50,150 bases of DNA from Lachnospiraceae bacterium (lineage in GTDB: Bacteria; Bacillota; Clostridia; Lachnospirales; Lachnospiraceae): contig JAFTPP010000026.1 of the NCBI GenBank assembly GCA_017463255.1, positions 1-50,150 of the forward strand. The letters run 5' to 3'. The position numbers and the translations under genes are program-made. Each line of letters begins with the position of its first letter. Positions within the stretch are counted from its first letter, which is position 1. Below the pieces are notes generated by a model. It ran no database searches. It was not told where the DNA came from and was given only the letters and a program-made list of their open reading frames with translations. Positions 8,035-17,660 of the stretch are shown here, in pieces.

Positions 8035-9381
8035 ATGAAAAAAAATCCACTTATTATAGGAACATTCATTTTAACCATAACCGGGTTTATTTCAAGGATT
8101 CTCGGCTTTATTAATCGTATCTTTTTATCCAAAATCTTTGGGGAAGAAGGAATGGGGATTTATCAGCTTGTAGCTCCGGTTATGGCATTGGTATTTGCAC
8201 TTTGCGCTGCCGGAATCCAAACTTCCGTTTCAAAGCACGTGGCACAAGAAACGGGTACCGGCAATTATAAACATTCCTACCATATGGTTTTTGCCGGACT
8301 CACCGTGTCATGCACCCTGTCTCTGATTTGCGCCTATATGGTTTTTACTTATTCCATACCGATTTCCACTTATTTTCTAGGTGATATACGAACTGCCCCT
8401 TTACTTAAAATGCTTGCTTTTTCTTTTCCCCTAAGCTGCATCCATTCCTGCATTAACGGCTATTATTACGGAATTCGAAAAACTGCACTCCCGGCATTAA
8501 CCCAGTTGGCCGAACAATTAAGCCGCATTTTATGTATTTTGTTCCTCTATATGTATTGTGAAAAAAAGAATATTCAGCTTACCTTGCAAGGCCTGGTACT
8601 CGGTTCTATTACAGGTGAAGCCCTGGCTGTTTTGATTTCACTCATAGCCATCTACCATCGCTTTCACACCATTGAAAAGAATTTTATTAAAAGCTGGCAT
8701 CCTACGTTGCATACATTACCCCTACACATAGGGCAGATTCTTAGTTTGGGAGCTCCTTTATCAGCAAACCGTATCGTCATTAATCTTTTGGCAGGAATGG
8801 AAACCATAATGATTCCCCGTTCATTGGTAAAATACGGACTCACCTACTCCTCTGCCTTATCCATATACGGGGTAATGACAGGCATGGTAATCCCTTTAAT
8901 TCTATTTCCTTCAGCCATTACCAACTCCGTTTCTGTACTACTGCTTCCAATCGTATCAGAAGCCGATGTCTTAAACAGACAACATACCATTGCCAAAGCT
9001 GTGCGTAATTCTATTTTCTATTGTTGCTTATTGGGCTTTACCTGTACCTTTTTCTTTTTCCTGTTTGGTATTCCAATCGGTAATTTGCTATTTTCCAGTA
9101 CTCTTGCCGGAAAACTTCTTATGATTATAAGTTTTATATGTCCTTTTATGTATATCAACACGACACTCACCAGTGTAATTAACGGATTGGGCCGGACCTT
9201 TCTTACTTTTTCTTTTAGCTTGACCGCTTTGTTAATCCGCCTTATCTTTGTGATATTTGTGATTCCTCTCTTTGGAATTAACGCTTATCTTATGGGATTA
9301 CTGGTTTCTCAGCTTATAATTACTGTACTAAACGTGCTTGCACTCAGAAAATATATACTGTATAATAGCGTTGTTTCGTAA
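8035..9381 (+). CDS. SpoVB-like polysaccharide flippase (MVF/MATE-like fold)
   Basis: A 448-residue integral membrane protein with 12-14 hydrophobic segments. Its start, GTFILTITGFISRILGF, followed by FGEEGMGIYQLVAPVMAL, is typical of stage V sporulation protein B and related lipid-linked polysaccharide flippases (polysaccharide biosynthesis, MVF superfamily). SpoVB is thought to move peptidoglycan precursors across the outer forespore membrane for cortex synthesis, but several paralogues exist in Clostridia, so sporulation function is an inference and I give no symbol. The ribosome site is weak (GCGGTGAAATAATG). DAHP synthase follows 29 bases later on the same strand and may be co-transcribed. 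Confidence 0.8.
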   Translation: MKKNPLIIGTFILTITGFISRILGFINRIFLSKIFGEEGMGIYQLVAPVMALVFALCAAGIQTSVSKHVAQETGTGNYKHSYHMVFAGLTVSCTLSLICAYMVFTYSIPISTYFLGDIRTAPLLKMLAFSFPLSCIHSCINGYYYGIRKTALPALTQLAEQLSRILCILFLYMYCEKKNIQLTLQGLVLGSITGEALAVLISLIAIYHRFHTIEKNFIKSWHPTLHTLPLHIGQILSLGAPLSANRIVINLLAGMETIMIPRSLVKYGLTYSSALSIYGVMTGMVIPLILFPSAITNSVSVLLLPIVSEADVLNRQHTIAKAVRNSIFYCCLLGFTCTFFFFLFGIPIGNLLFSSTLAGKLLMIISFICPFMYINTTLTSVINGLGRTFLTFSFSLTALLIRLIFVIFVIPLFGINAYLMGLLVSQLIITVLNVLALRKYILYNSVVS

Positions 9382-9410
9382 AAATAGAATACATAATCGG
9401 AGATAAAAAA

Positions 9411-10439
9411 ATGAGTTTTGAATATGTGCGTATGCTTCCTACTCCGGATGAGATTCGAAAGCAGTATCCTCTCTCACCGGAATTAGCAAAATTAAAGGCC
9501 GAACGCGACCAGGAAATCAAAGATGTTATCAGTGGAAAATCCAATAAGTTTTTAGTAATCATCGGGCCTTGTTCTGCGGATAATGAGGACAGCGTTTGCG
9601 ATTATATTAACAGACTGGCTAAGATTAATGATAAGGTAAAAGACAAATTAGTTCTTGTACCGCGTATTTATACTAATAAACCAAGAACCACCGGCGAAGG
9701 CTATAAGGGAATTGTTCACCAACCGGACCCAAAGGGTAAGGAAGACCTGTTACATGGCCTCATTGCCATGCGTAAAATGCATCTTCGTGCCATTGCAGAA
9801 TCACACCTTACACCGGCTGATGAAATGCTCTATCCTGAAAACTGGGGATATGTGGAAGACATTTTATCCTATGTTGCTATCGGTGCACGCTCTGTAGAAG
9901 ATCAACAGCATCGACTTACCGTAAGTGGTTTTGACGTAGCAAGCGGTATGAAGAACCCAACCAGTGGTGACTTTGCCGTTATGTTAAACTCTGTATATGC
10001 AGCCCAGAAACCACACTCTTTCATCTATCGCGGTTATGAGGTGGAAACTCCGGGTAATCCATATGCCCACACTGTACTTCGTGGTGCTGTAAGTAAGCAT
10101 GGTGTGAGCCAGGCCAACTATCATTATGAAGACTTAAGCAGATTAATTGAAATGTATAACGAACGCGACTTAATTAATCCCGCCTGCATCATTGACTCGA
10201 ACCACAATAACTCTAATAAAAAATATGAGCAGCAGGTTCGAATTGTCAAAGAAGTTATGCACAGCAGAAAATTAAATCACGATATTCATAATCTTGTAAA
10301 AGGTGTCATGATTGAAAGCTACATTGAAGAAGGCTGTCAGAAAATCAGTGAAGGCATCTACGGAAAATCCATTACCGACCCATGCCTTGGTTGGGAAGCA
10401 AGTGAACGTCTTATTTACGACATTGCCGAATACGAATAA
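9411..10439 (+). CDS. aroF: 3-deoxy-7-phosphoheptulonate (DAHP) synthase, class I
   Basis: Condenses phosphoenolpyruvate with erythrose 4-phosphate, the first step of aromatic amino acid synthesis. The 342-residue length and motifs match the AroF/G/H type: VIIGPCSADN near 46-55, PRIYTNKPRTTGEGYKG, AIGARSVEDQQHR, GVMIESYIEEG and SITDPCLGWE. The C-terminus is catalytic and no extra ACT domain is fused; feedback control, if any, would lie in the core. The choice between aroF, aroG and aroH cannot be made from sequence alone. A strong terminator follows at 10452-10491. Confidence 0.95.
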   Translation: MSFEYVRMLPTPDEIRKQYPLSPELAKLKAERDQEIKDVISGKSNKFLVIIGPCSADNEDSVCDYINRLAKINDKVKDKLVLVPRIYTNKPRTTGEGYKGIVHQPDPKGKEDLLHGLIAMRKMHLRAIAESHLTPADEMLYPENWGYVEDILSYVAIGARSVEDQQHRLTVSGFDVASGMKNPTSGDFAVMLNSVYAAQKPHSFIYRGYEVETPGNPYAHTVLRGAVSKHGVSQANYHYEDLSRLIEMYNERDLINPACIIDSNHNNSNKKYEQQVRIVKEVMHSRKLNHDIHNLVKGVMIESYIEEGCQKISEGIYGKSITDPCLGWEASERLIYDIAEYE

Positions 10440-10451
10440 ACAAATAAAAAT

Positions 10452-10491
10452 GCGGTTTACCTACTAAATGTAAGTAAACCGCTTGTTTTTT
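10452..10491. terminator. Bidirectional terminator between aroF and xerD
   Basis: GCGGTTTAC (10452-10460) pairs with GTAAACCGC (10474-10482), followed by TTGTTTTTTA on the plus strand. On the minus strand the stem is followed by ATTTTTATTTG, so it can serve both convergent genes. It abuts the xerD stop codon. Confidence 0.85.
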
Positions 10492-11374
10492 ATCCTCTTG
10501 GGTGAGCTTTTGCATAAACCTCACGCAATTTTTTATGATTCATATTTGCATAAATCTGTGTTGTAGAAATATCTGAATGTCCTAACATCTCCTGAACACT
10601 TCTTAAATCCGCACCATTCTCAACCAGGTGGGCTGCAAAGGAATGTCTTAATGTATGTGGTGTAATGTCAGTGGTAATTCCTGCTTTCTTAGAATAGAAC
10701 TTAATCAATTTCCAGAAGCCCTGCCTGCTCATAGGTTGTCCCGAACAGTTAACAAACAATATCTCTGACTTCTCATCCTCCAACATTCTCTGTCTTGCAC
10801 TTTCAATATATCGCACCAATGCACTCTTAGCCGCTGTGCCAAATGGTATGACTCTTTCCTTATTTGCATCACGGCATAAAATAAAGCTCATGGGAATATT
10901 TACTTCTGAAATTTTCAAATTAATCAATTCTGTTACACGGATACCGGTAGCATATAATAACTCTAACATTGCCTTATCACGGATTTCTTTGGAAGATGCG
11001 CCTGCAGGCTGTTCTAACAAACACTCCACCTCCTGAGTGGTAAGAATCTCCGGCATCTTCTTTTCAATCTTTGGTGCTTTTAACACATCCGAAATATCTT
11101 CAGACACTATCCCTTCTTGACACATGTAATGGTAAAGCGCCTTTAAGGAAGCTACGGTTCTGGAAATGGATGCCGCTGCAAAATGATTCTCTTCCATTTC
11201 ATTCTTATATGCAATTAAATCTTCTTTCGTTACCTGGCTAAAATCCGAAATACCGTTCTGTTGCATAAATACAACAACCTTTTTCAAATCCCGCTTGTAA
11301 GAAAGTTCCGTGTTGGTTGAAGTATTCTTTACTTTATGTAAATATGAAATAAATCCATCAATCACGTTTTCCAT
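10490..11374 (-). CDS. xerD: Tyrosine recombinase XerD
   Basis: Site-specific recombinase that, with its partner, resolves chromosome dimers at dif. The 294-residue protein has an N-terminal SAM-like core-binding domain (about 1-85) and a catalytic domain with the R-H-R-Y set: Arg in YATGIRVTEL, HTLRHSFAAHL, GHSDISTTQIY with Tyr275. Length and the lack of extra domains favour the housekeeping Xer over a phage integrase. It is last in an aspB-nudix-spoIIM-xerD series, the spoIIM-xerD neighbourhood being common in Clostridia and Bacilli, but it has its own promoter at 11431-11459. XerC and XerD are hard to tell apart by eye. Confidence 0.9.
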   Translation of the reverse strand: MENVIDGFISYLHKVKNTSTNTELSYKRDLKKVVVFMQQNGISDFSQVTKEDLIAYKNEMEENHFAAASISRTVASLKALYHYMCQEGIVSEDISDVLKAPKIEKKMPEILTTQEVECLLEQPAGASSKEIRDKAMLELLYATGIRVTELINLKISEVNIPMSFILCRDANKERVIPFGTAAKSALVRYIESARQRMLEDEKSEILFVNCSGQPMSRQGFWKLIKFYSKKAGITTDITPHTLRHSFAAHLVENGADLRSVQEMLGHSDISTTQIYANMNHKKLREVYAKAHPRG

Positions 11375-11430
11375 GTTATGTAACCCTTTCTTGCGCCCGT
11401 TTCAGTCACCCCACAGACTGTACAAACACC

Positions 11431-11459
11431 ATTATAATAAGAATTTTTTGGAAAAGCAA
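11431..11459 (-). promoter_or_regulatory. xerD promoter with nearby inverted repeats
   Basis: TTGCTT (11454-11459) and TATAAT (11431-11436) on the minus strand are 17 bases apart. The -35 lies inside TTGGAAAAGCAATTCCAA (TTGGAA-N6-TTCCAA). Further upstream TACAAGATAT (11510-11519) pairs with ATATCTTGTA (11546-11555), a 10-bp inverted repeat with a 26-base loop just after spoIIM. These are possible regulatory or mRNA-end structures; none is a known motif. Confidence 0.55.
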
Positions 11460-11563
11460 TTCCAAATTTTCACGAAAAAACGCGCAAAATCAAGGTTTTG
11501 TGGGAAAAGTACAAGATATCGCAAACTACGTTTATCACAAGTACAATATCTTGTAAAAAAAAC

Positions 11564-12121
11564 TTACAAATATTTTATAAATTTTTGTACCAATGAAGAA
11601 TTAACATAACTTTCTAAGAAACCGCCGATTATGACAACTAATAAAATAACCAATATTTCCACTATTTTTTGTGATTTACTGACAGAATCTGCCTCTTGCC
11701 TCTTAGTAAGCAATATAAAAGCAACCAACGCCGGAACATACAGTAAATATTGTGGAAACAGACTGATAACACTTAATATAATTCCCTTCCAGGAAAATTT
11801 CACAACAGCCGTAGTAATAAAGATTCCCAAACCAAGGCCTAAATATATAAAAAAGGAATTAAGAACCACCCCATACCATTGTGTTTTCATGAATAACCAT
11901 AGAATCAACAATAGTATGAGCTTTCCCCGGATACAGTATAGGGCAAATTGAAACCTGTCAATCTGCAGATTTAGCAACTTTTCAATCTCAATCTTAGAAA
12001 ACAGTCCCGCCTGTCCCATAAATAATCGTTCACTGATAATCCACTTTCCGCTTAACAGTATTAATATCATACCTACAAAAAAGCCAACAAAAAAGGGATA
12101 TAGCTTACCCGTTATTCTCAT
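11564..12121 (-). CDS. spoIIM: Stage II sporulation protein M-like membrane protein
   Basis: A 185-residue protein with about five membrane segments and the family's C-terminal signature GGFLESYVNSSLVQKF (SpoIIM proteins end in G-x-LLE-x-Y-VNP). In Bacillus SpoIIM joins SpoIID and SpoIIP to drive septal peptidoglycan hydrolysis and engulfment. Here Pro after VN is Ser, a small deviation. It lies between a NUDIX gene (55 bases upstream) and xerD, the usual setting of spoIIM in Firmicutes. Along with the SpoVB-like gene it supports a spore-forming ancestry. Confidence 0.8.
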   Translation of the reverse strand: MRITGKLYPFFVGFFVGMILILLSGKWIISERLFMGQAGLFSKIEIEKLLNLQIDRFQFALYCIRGKLILLLILWLFMKTQWYGVVLNSFFIYLGLGLGIFITTAVVKFSWKGIILSVISLFPQYLLYVPALVAFILLTKRQEADSVSKSQKIVEILVILLVVIIGGFLESYVNSSLVQKFIKYL

Positions 12122-12176
12122 AATAACCTCGTACTCTCTATCCCTTCATTATATGATGTTATTCTGTATTCAAGAA

Positions 12177-12716
12177 TTAGTTTTTACAGTATTTATTCTT
12201 ATACGCTAAGATTGCAGAAATTGTTTTTGAATCTTCCATCTTGCCGGAATAAATCATTTCCTCTAATTCAGCTATTTCCATCGGATACACGTCAATAAAC
12301 TCATCCTCATCCAAATCCTGTTCACTTTTTACAAGATTCTTAGCCACATAAATATCTATTTTTTCATTACAAAACGCAACTGTGGTTCTAATGGTGATTA
12401 ATAGTTCCAAATCATTCGATACATATCCTGTTTCTTCCCTTAACTCCCTTGCTGCAGCATCTAAAGTCGGTTCATCTGCTCCGTTTAATCCGCCGGCAGG
12501 AATTTCCAATGTTTCTCTGTTAAGGGCATTGCGATATTGCTTTACCATCAATATCTTACCATCATCTGTTACAGGCACAACCGCCGCTGCTCCTTTGTGG
12601 TCAATATAATCCCATTTCACCACGTTACCATTAGGTACTTTGACGGTATCTTTGTAATAATCAATAATTGCACCTTTGTGAACTAAATCTCTGGATAATC
12701 TCTCAAACTCAGCCAT
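12177..12716 (-). CDS. nudF: NUDIX hydrolase, ADP-ribose pyrophosphatase type
   Basis: Cleaves ADP-ribose and related nucleoside diphosphate sugars to AMP and a sugar phosphate. The 179-residue protein contains the NUDIX box G-x5-E-x7-REETGY (near 76-98: AARELREETGY) preceded by EIPAGGL, with VKQYRNALN before it, an arrangement typical of ADP-ribose pyrophosphatases. The N-terminal KWDYIDHKGAAAVVPV also fits. It starts 4 bases after the aspB stop, so translation is coupled. The symbol is by family analogy. Confidence 0.88.
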   Translation of the reverse strand: MAEFERLSRDLVHKGAIIDYYKDTVKVPNGNVVKWDYIDHKGAAAVVPVTDDGKILMVKQYRNALNRETLEIPAGGLNGADEPTLDAAARELREETGYVSNDLELLITIRTTVAFCNEKIDIYVAKNLVKSEQDLDEDEFIDVYPMEIAELEEMIYSGKMEDSKTISAILAYKNKYCKN

Positions 12717-12720
12717 GATT

Positions 12721-13917
12721 CTATAAAGACCTTACAAATGCTTCAATGCGGTCAAGACCTTTTTCAATCTGTTCAATGCTGATTGCATATGAAAGACGGA
12801 TATGATCACCAAAACCGAAATCTTCGCAAGGAATTACTGCCACATTGTAGTCAGCAAGAAGAATCTTTGCAAGATTAGCAGCATTTGCAATCTTTTCTCC
12901 TTTATACTCTTTTTCTAATACTGCATTTGTATCAATAAATACATAAAATGCGCCCTTAGGTTCAAGACAAGATAATAACGGCATGTTGCTTACACGCTGA
13001 TACATATACTCGCGACGTTTATTAAACTCTTTACACATTGATGCAACTGCATCCTGTGGTCCTTCCAAAGCTTCCACGGCAGCTCTCTGGGCAATAGAGT
13101 TTGGGTTAGATGTAGCATGTGACTGAATAGCACCCATAAGCTTCGCAATTTCTTCTGAAGAACCTGTATAACCGATTCTCCAACCTGTCATGGCATAGCT
13201 CTTAGATAAACCGCTACAGGTAATGGTTCTCTTATATATTTCTTCGTTCAAAGAAGCAATACTTACATGTTTATCCCCATCATAAATGAGATATTCATAC
13301 ATTTCATCCGCAACCACATAAATATCGTTCTTTACAATAACTTCAGCGATTTCTTCTAATTCTTCGCGGCTGTAAATCATACCGGTCGGGTTACTTGGTG
13401 TATTTAAAATAAAAGCTTTTGTCTTTTCTGTAATCGCATCACTTAACTGTTTTGCAGTGATCTTATACCCCTGCTCCTTTGTACCTGTAATGATAACAGG
13501 AACGCCATCGGAAAGTTTTACCATTTCAGGATAGCTAAGCCAATAAGGTGCCGGAATAATTACCTCATCTCCCGGATTTAAAATAGCATCAAATACATTG
13601 GATAAAGAATGCTTACCACCATTACTGATTACAATCTGACTTGGTTTATAATCAAGGCCGTTAAATGCCTTAAACTTCTTACTGATTGCATTCTTAAGTT
13701 CATTGGTTCCTGATGCCGGGGTGTATTTTGTAAAACCATCTTTGATTGCGTCGATTGCAACGTTACATACGTTATCAGGTGTATTAAAATCCGGTTCACC
13801 TGCACCAAATCCTACTACATCAATTCCGTTAGCTTTCATTTCCTTAGCCTTTGCTGTAATTGCAAGTGTTGATGAAGGCTTAACTGCCTGCGCTTTCTTA
13901 GATAATGTTAATGCCAT
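12721..13917 (-). CDS. aspB: Pyridoxal-phosphate aspartate aminotransferase (class I)
   Basis: Transfers the amino group between aspartate and 2-oxoglutarate, linking the citric acid cycle to amino acid synthesis. The 398-residue protein shows FGAGEPDFNTP near the start, the SNPTG block, VVADEMYEYL, and SGLSKSYAMTGWRIGY with the PLP-binding Lys, the pattern of Bacillus-type AspB (subgroup I-beta/I-gamma). I start at MALTLSKK (13917): TTAGGATGG is spaced 8 bases from it, and the earlier ATG overlaps that site. It heads the aspB-nudix-spoIIM unit with the promoter at 13988-14016. Confidence 0.93.
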   Translation of the reverse strand: MALTLSKKAQAVKPSSTLAITAKAKEMKANGIDVVGFGAGEPDFNTPDNVCNVAIDAIKDGFTKYTPASGTNELKNAISKKFKAFNGLDYKPSQIVISNGGKHSLSNVFDAILNPGDEVIIPAPYWLSYPEMVKLSDGVPVIITGTKEQGYKITAKQLSDAITEKTKAFILNTPSNPTGMIYSREELEEIAEVIVKNDIYVVADEMYEYLIYDGDKHVSIASLNEEIYKRTITCSGLSKSYAMTGWRIGYTGSSEEIAKLMGAIQSHATSNPNSIAQRAAVEALEGPQDAVASMCKEFNKRREYMYQRVSNMPLLSCLEPKGAFYVFIDTNAVLEKEYKGEKIANAANLAKILLADYNVAVIPCEDFGFGDHIRLSYAISIEQIEKGLDRIEAFVRSL

Positions 13918-13987
13918 TTTTACTACCATCCTAATTATTCTTTATTACTCATGATTGGATAATCGTATACAATCATACATCTCAGAT

Positions 13988-14016
13988 ATATTACTACATC
14001 AAACACATTTAGACAA
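13988..14016 (-). promoter_or_regulatory. aspB operon promoter
   Basis: TTGTCT (14011-14016) and TAATAT (13988-13993) on the minus strand are 17 bases apart, about 70 bases before the aspB start. Confidence 0.6.
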
Positions 14017-14045
14017 GCGTTTTTTCATTTTTTACCCGGAAATAA

Positions 14046-14079
14046 TATAATAAAATGCGCCTTCGGCTGAAGGCGCATT
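14046..14079 (-). terminator. Terminator of the galactan-use operon
   Basis: AATGCGCCTTC (14054-14064) pairs with GAAGGCGCATT (14069-14079) around a 4-base loop, followed in the minus direction by TTATTATATT. It lies 12 bases after the galactanase stop. Confidence 0.85.
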
Positions 14080-14090
14080 CTTCCGTAATA

Positions 14091-15659
14091 TTAATTAACT
14101 TTTTGAATAATCCATTTTTGGTTACTGCCGCCATCATTAGTTGCCTGAACGCACCATGCAGCATTAGCGGTTGAATTATTACTGATTTCCAACACTTTTC
14201 CACTATTACGGTTTACAATCTGATAATATCCGTCAGATGTTTGTGTCAGCTTAAATTGCTGATTTGTTCCGCTTTTGTATGCATATTGAATACAAGAAGC
14301 CCCATCTGACTTAGACTTACCATTGATATCAAGTGCAAGCCCGGAGTTTTTATTTGAAATCTTATAGTATCCGTTACCAACAGATTCAAAGGACCACTGT
14401 TGACTGCTCCAACCGCCATACGAATATTGCTCAATCTGAGCCGCACTGGCTTTTGAACCACCCTGAACATTCAAGGCAAGTCCGGAACCAACATTAATAA
14501 TCTTATAGTAACTACCTGACACAATTGTATCAGAGCTTCCGGAATTGCTTGAACCATTTGAACTGCTTGAACTTCCCGGTGCTGCCTCAAATGCAGTTAT
14601 AGCACTTGTAAATTTTAATACTTTTGATCCGACGCTTGTTGTTGTTCCTAACGGATAACCATCAGGTAATGCTTTAGAGTTACCTTCCGGTTCCCAATAA
14701 AATACGCCCACACCTTTTCCGTTTGGTACTGCATTTACAGCATCTATCACTGCCCGGATTGTATTATAAGTTTCACTACTTTGGGTTTCGTATCCACCAA
14801 CTTCAACAACCATTACTTCTTTTCCATATCTGCTTGCCATGTCATTCAGGTTTGTTTTTAAACTATTAATACTGCTTGTATAGCTTCCGCCTATCCAATA
14901 TGGATAATACGACATACCGATGATATCTGTTTTACCGCCATACTTTGTAATAAAATTATCAAAAAACCATCTGAAGGTATCATTCTTATGACCATTCGCC
15001 AGGTGAGTTACAACTTTTGATGATGAGCTTACAGCTTTTACTGCATTGTAACCACTATTCAGTAACCAAGTTAAATGTTCAAAATTATTTGTACTACCAT
15101 ATGGTAACAGAATGCCGCTGTTTATTTCATTACCTACTTGCACCCACTCCGGATAAACTCCGTTGTCAGCAAGCTGTTTCATTACTGAATAGGTATAATC
15201 ATATACATATTTACACATTGCATTAATATCAGCTGCATCTTTCCATGCTTCAGGAACATCCTGATATGCAGGATCGGCAAAATGATCGCTATAATGGAAG
15301 TCCACCATAATTTTGAAGCCTTTACTCTTGGCTCTTTTTGCCATATAAATGAGTCCGGTGGTATCACAATAACCTAAAAGACATTTTTCGCTGCTGGTTT
15401 TCTGCCATTCAAAGCTTGAAGGCGGATTTACAAATACTCTTAAACGAATAGAATCTACCCCATGATTCTTAAGAATATCCAGAACATCCTTGGTTGTTCC
15501 ATCTGTATCCTGCCATGTATACCCCATTTTTTCAAGCTGGCTTAACCAACCCACATCTGCCCCATACGCAATATTACCCGCTGCCTTGGCCTCTGCCTTA
15601 GGAATAACACACATTGCTACACATAATAAAATTACTAATAGTTTTTTTAGCTTTTTCAT
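14091..15659 (-). CDS. Secreted GH53 endo-beta-1,4-galactanase with C-terminal ricin-type lectin (CBM13) domain
   Basis: Hydrolyses internal beta-1,4-galactosyl bonds of type I (arabino)galactan outside the cell. A signal peptide covers about residues 1-27 (cleavage after AKA likely). The GH53 catalytic domain (about 28-358) shows YGADVGWLSQLEK, GVDSIRLRVFVNP, VDFHYSDHFADP, VQVGNEIN with the acid/base Glu178, MSYYPYW and VVEVGGYET with the nucleophile Glu286, and ends in GVFYWEPEGN. A Ser/Gly linker (about 361-378) leads to a three-fold beta-trefoil lectin (about 380-522) with the Q-x-W/F repeats SQQWSF, NQQFKL and NQKWII. No anchor motif is seen, so it is probably released. It lies 18 bases after the chemoreceptor gene and is the last gene of the operon. 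Confidence 0.92.
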   Translation of the reverse strand: MKKLKKLLVILLCVAMCVIPKAEAKAAGNIAYGADVGWLSQLEKMGYTWQDTDGTTKDVLDILKNHGVDSIRLRVFVNPPSSFEWQKTSSEKCLLGYCDTTGLIYMAKRAKSKGFKIMVDFHYSDHFADPAYQDVPEAWKDAADINAMCKYVYDYTYSVMKQLADNGVYPEWVQVGNEINSGILLPYGSTNNFEHLTWLLNSGYNAVKAVSSSSKVVTHLANGHKNDTFRWFFDNFITKYGGKTDIIGMSYYPYWIGGSYTSSINSLKTNLNDMASRYGKEVMVVEVGGYETQSSETYNTIRAVIDAVNAVPNGKGVGVFYWEPEGNSKALPDGYPLGTTTSVGSKVLKFTSAITAFEAAPGSSSSSNGSSNSGSSDTIVSGSYYKIINVGSGLALNVQGGSKASAAQIEQYSYGGWSSQQWSFESVGNGYYKISNKNSGLALDINGKSKSDGASCIQYAYKSGTNQQFKLTQTSDGYYQIVNRNSGKVLEISNNSTANAAWCVQATNDGGSNQKWIIQKVN

Positions 15660-15677
15660 GCTTAGCCCCTTTCTTGT

Positions 15678-17657
15678 TTAAATAATAAACTGTTCCATTG
15701 CCTTCTCTAACTCAATGATATGATTCTGCATTTCAGCAGAAATCGTTGTCAGATTGATAACCTCTTCGTTCTGACGCGAAACACTTTCATTTACAAGGGT
15801 TACAGAACTAACTGCCTCTTGTGTAACACTGGATATACTTTCCATGTTCTTCACAGTTTCACCCTTCTTATCTCCCATCACGCTTACATTTCCTGTTACT
15901 TCGGAAACAATCCTGATTAATGACTCAAGTTTTAATTTCATTTCTTCAAAGGACTTGTAGACAGCGCCGACAGCACCTTCTTGTCTTTCAATGGTCTGCC
16001 TTGCATCCATCGCTGTTTTGGTTGCATGTTGAGCAGTATGTGAGGTTTCTGCAATAATCTGTGAAATCTTTTCTGTTGACTCTTTTGATTCTTCCGCAAG
16101 TTTTCTGATTTCCTCGGCAATTACCTGGAATCCTTTCCCATTTGCACCTGCGCGCGCTGATTCTATCGATGCATTTAATGATAATAAACTTGTTTCATCT
16201 GCAATCTCATATACAACATTAATGATTTCTTCAATCTGCTTGGTCTGCTTTTCTAAATCATCAATTGCATGAATAATCTCGAACATAATCGTCGAAGTCT
16301 CTTTTGCCCTTATTGATAACTCGTCTATTGCTTCATTATTATCTACAAGATGCTTTTCAGTGACCAATGCAATCTCAGATATTTCAAGTGTTTCATCTGC
16401 AACCTTCTCAATACTCTCAGCTAATGCTTCAAGTTCTTCATAACTTGCAATCGTGTCTTCCGCCTGGTTAGTCATACCATTTTCAAGTTCACTCATTACT
16501 ACAGAAATATAGGAACTTGACTCTTTAATGGAATTAGAAGACTTGTTAAGATTCTGTACAGAATCAGTCACCTTCCCATTTACTTCCTTTGCCCTTATTA
16601 TAAGAGTCGAAACCCCTTCCAACATCTGATTTAATCTGGATGATATGTCTGCAAATTCGCTTTTACCCTGAATCATAAAGCGAACCTTCAAATCTCCTTC
16701 TGAGATAACCTGTATTTTGTCAGTCATATATTTAACAGATTTCTTAACGCCGGAAGAAATTACAACCGAAATAATAACAGAAAGCAAACAAGCCACTAAA
16801 ACCAAAATAATAGTGACATTCTTAACATCGTCCACCCTGCTTTGCAAAACAGAATTTGGAATCTGCAAATACACTACTGCGTTGGTATCCCCAATTTTAC
16901 GGCTCAAAAGCAAGCAGTTTTTTGCGCCTAAAATTTGATTACTGTTTGTGACAATACCATCCTGACATATTTCTTTTCCGTCATCTGTTACAAAAGCAAC
17001 GTAACAATTTTTACCATAATTAAGTTTTACTAAAATATCAGTAATGCAAGATGAATCAATATCCATGATTACTGCCGCATTCTTCTTATAGAAACCTTTC
17101 GTTACTCTTAATGCATAGCTTTGAGAATCAATACCCATCAATGAATCGAAGCTTTCAAGTTTACCAAACCAATGAAACTTATTCGGTTCACTGCTAAAAG
17201 CACTGCACTTTTCATCCTTCAAAAATGCCGAATATGCGTTATCCACCGACTTCTTACCGGTTGAAATAGATGACGCTTTATCAGATACAATATAGATATT
17301 ACTGATAAAACTATTAACAGATGCTTTATTGGTAACATTTGTCTTCTGCTTATTATAGTAACTCAAAAGATCTCCACCGGTAATTTTACCATCAACATAA
17401 AATCCCAGCTCATCATCCAAAAGATATGTGCTGACTTCTGTCATTACAGTATCAAGCCCATACTCTATGTACTCTCCCAACATATTTACCGATTCTTCGG
17501 CTGACTCCTTAAAGCTTTTTGTAATTGCTTTGGAAGCAATTACATACGCCAAGGAGCCAACCATCATAATAAATATGATTAGAACCGTGTAAGATAGGAA
17601 AAGTTTAGTAGATAGCTTAAATTTTTCTTTTCTGATTTTATCCCTTTTTATATTCAT
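15678..17657 (-). CDS. Methyl-accepting chemotaxis protein
   Basis: A 659-residue transmembrane chemoreceptor. Membrane segments lie near 20-42 and 282-304, enclosing a roughly 240-residue extracellular sensor that resembles double-Cache modules only loosely. A HAMP linker (about 305-358) and a long helical signalling domain follow; the hairpin tip contains [20 protein letters not shown] and [18 protein letters not shown], the CheA/CheW contact region. No C-terminal CheR/CheB tether is present. The gene starts 3 bases after the end of the second permease gene and precedes the galactanase, so it is embedded in the sugar-transport operon. I infer that it senses galacto-oligosaccharides directly or through the binding protein. 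No flagellar or che genes are in the window. Confidence 0.93.
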   Translation of the reverse strand: MNIKRDKIRKEKFKLSTKLFLSYTVLIIFIMMVGSLAYVIASKAITKSFKESAEESVNMLGEYIEYGLDTVMTEVSTYLLDDELGFYVDGKITGGDLLSYYNKQKTNVTNKASVNSFISNIYIVSDKASSISTGKKSVDNAYSAFLKDEKCSAFSSEPNKFHWFGKLESFDSLMGIDSQSYALRVTKGFYKKNAAVIMDIDSSCITDILVKLNYGKNCYVAFVTDDGKEICQDGIVTNSNQILGAKNCLLLSRKIGDTNAVVYLQIPNSVLQSRVDDVKNVTIILVLVACLLSVIISVVISSGVKKSVKYMTDKIQVISEGDLKVRFMIQGKSEFADISSRLNQMLEGVSTLIIRAKEVNGKVTDSVQNLNKSSNSIKESSSYISVVMSELENGMTNQAEDTIASYEELEALAESIEKVADETLEISEIALVTEKHLVDNNEAIDELSIRAKETSTIMFEIIHAIDDLEKQTKQIEEIINVVYEIADETSLLSLNASIESARAGANGKGFQVIAEEIRKLAEESKESTEKISQIIAETSHTAQHATKTAMDARQTIERQEGAVGAVYKSFEEMKLKLESLIRIVSEVTGNVSVMGDKKGETVKNMESISSVTQEAVSSVTLVNESVSRQNEEVINLTTISAEMQNHIIELEKAMEQFII

Positions 17658-17660
17658 AAA

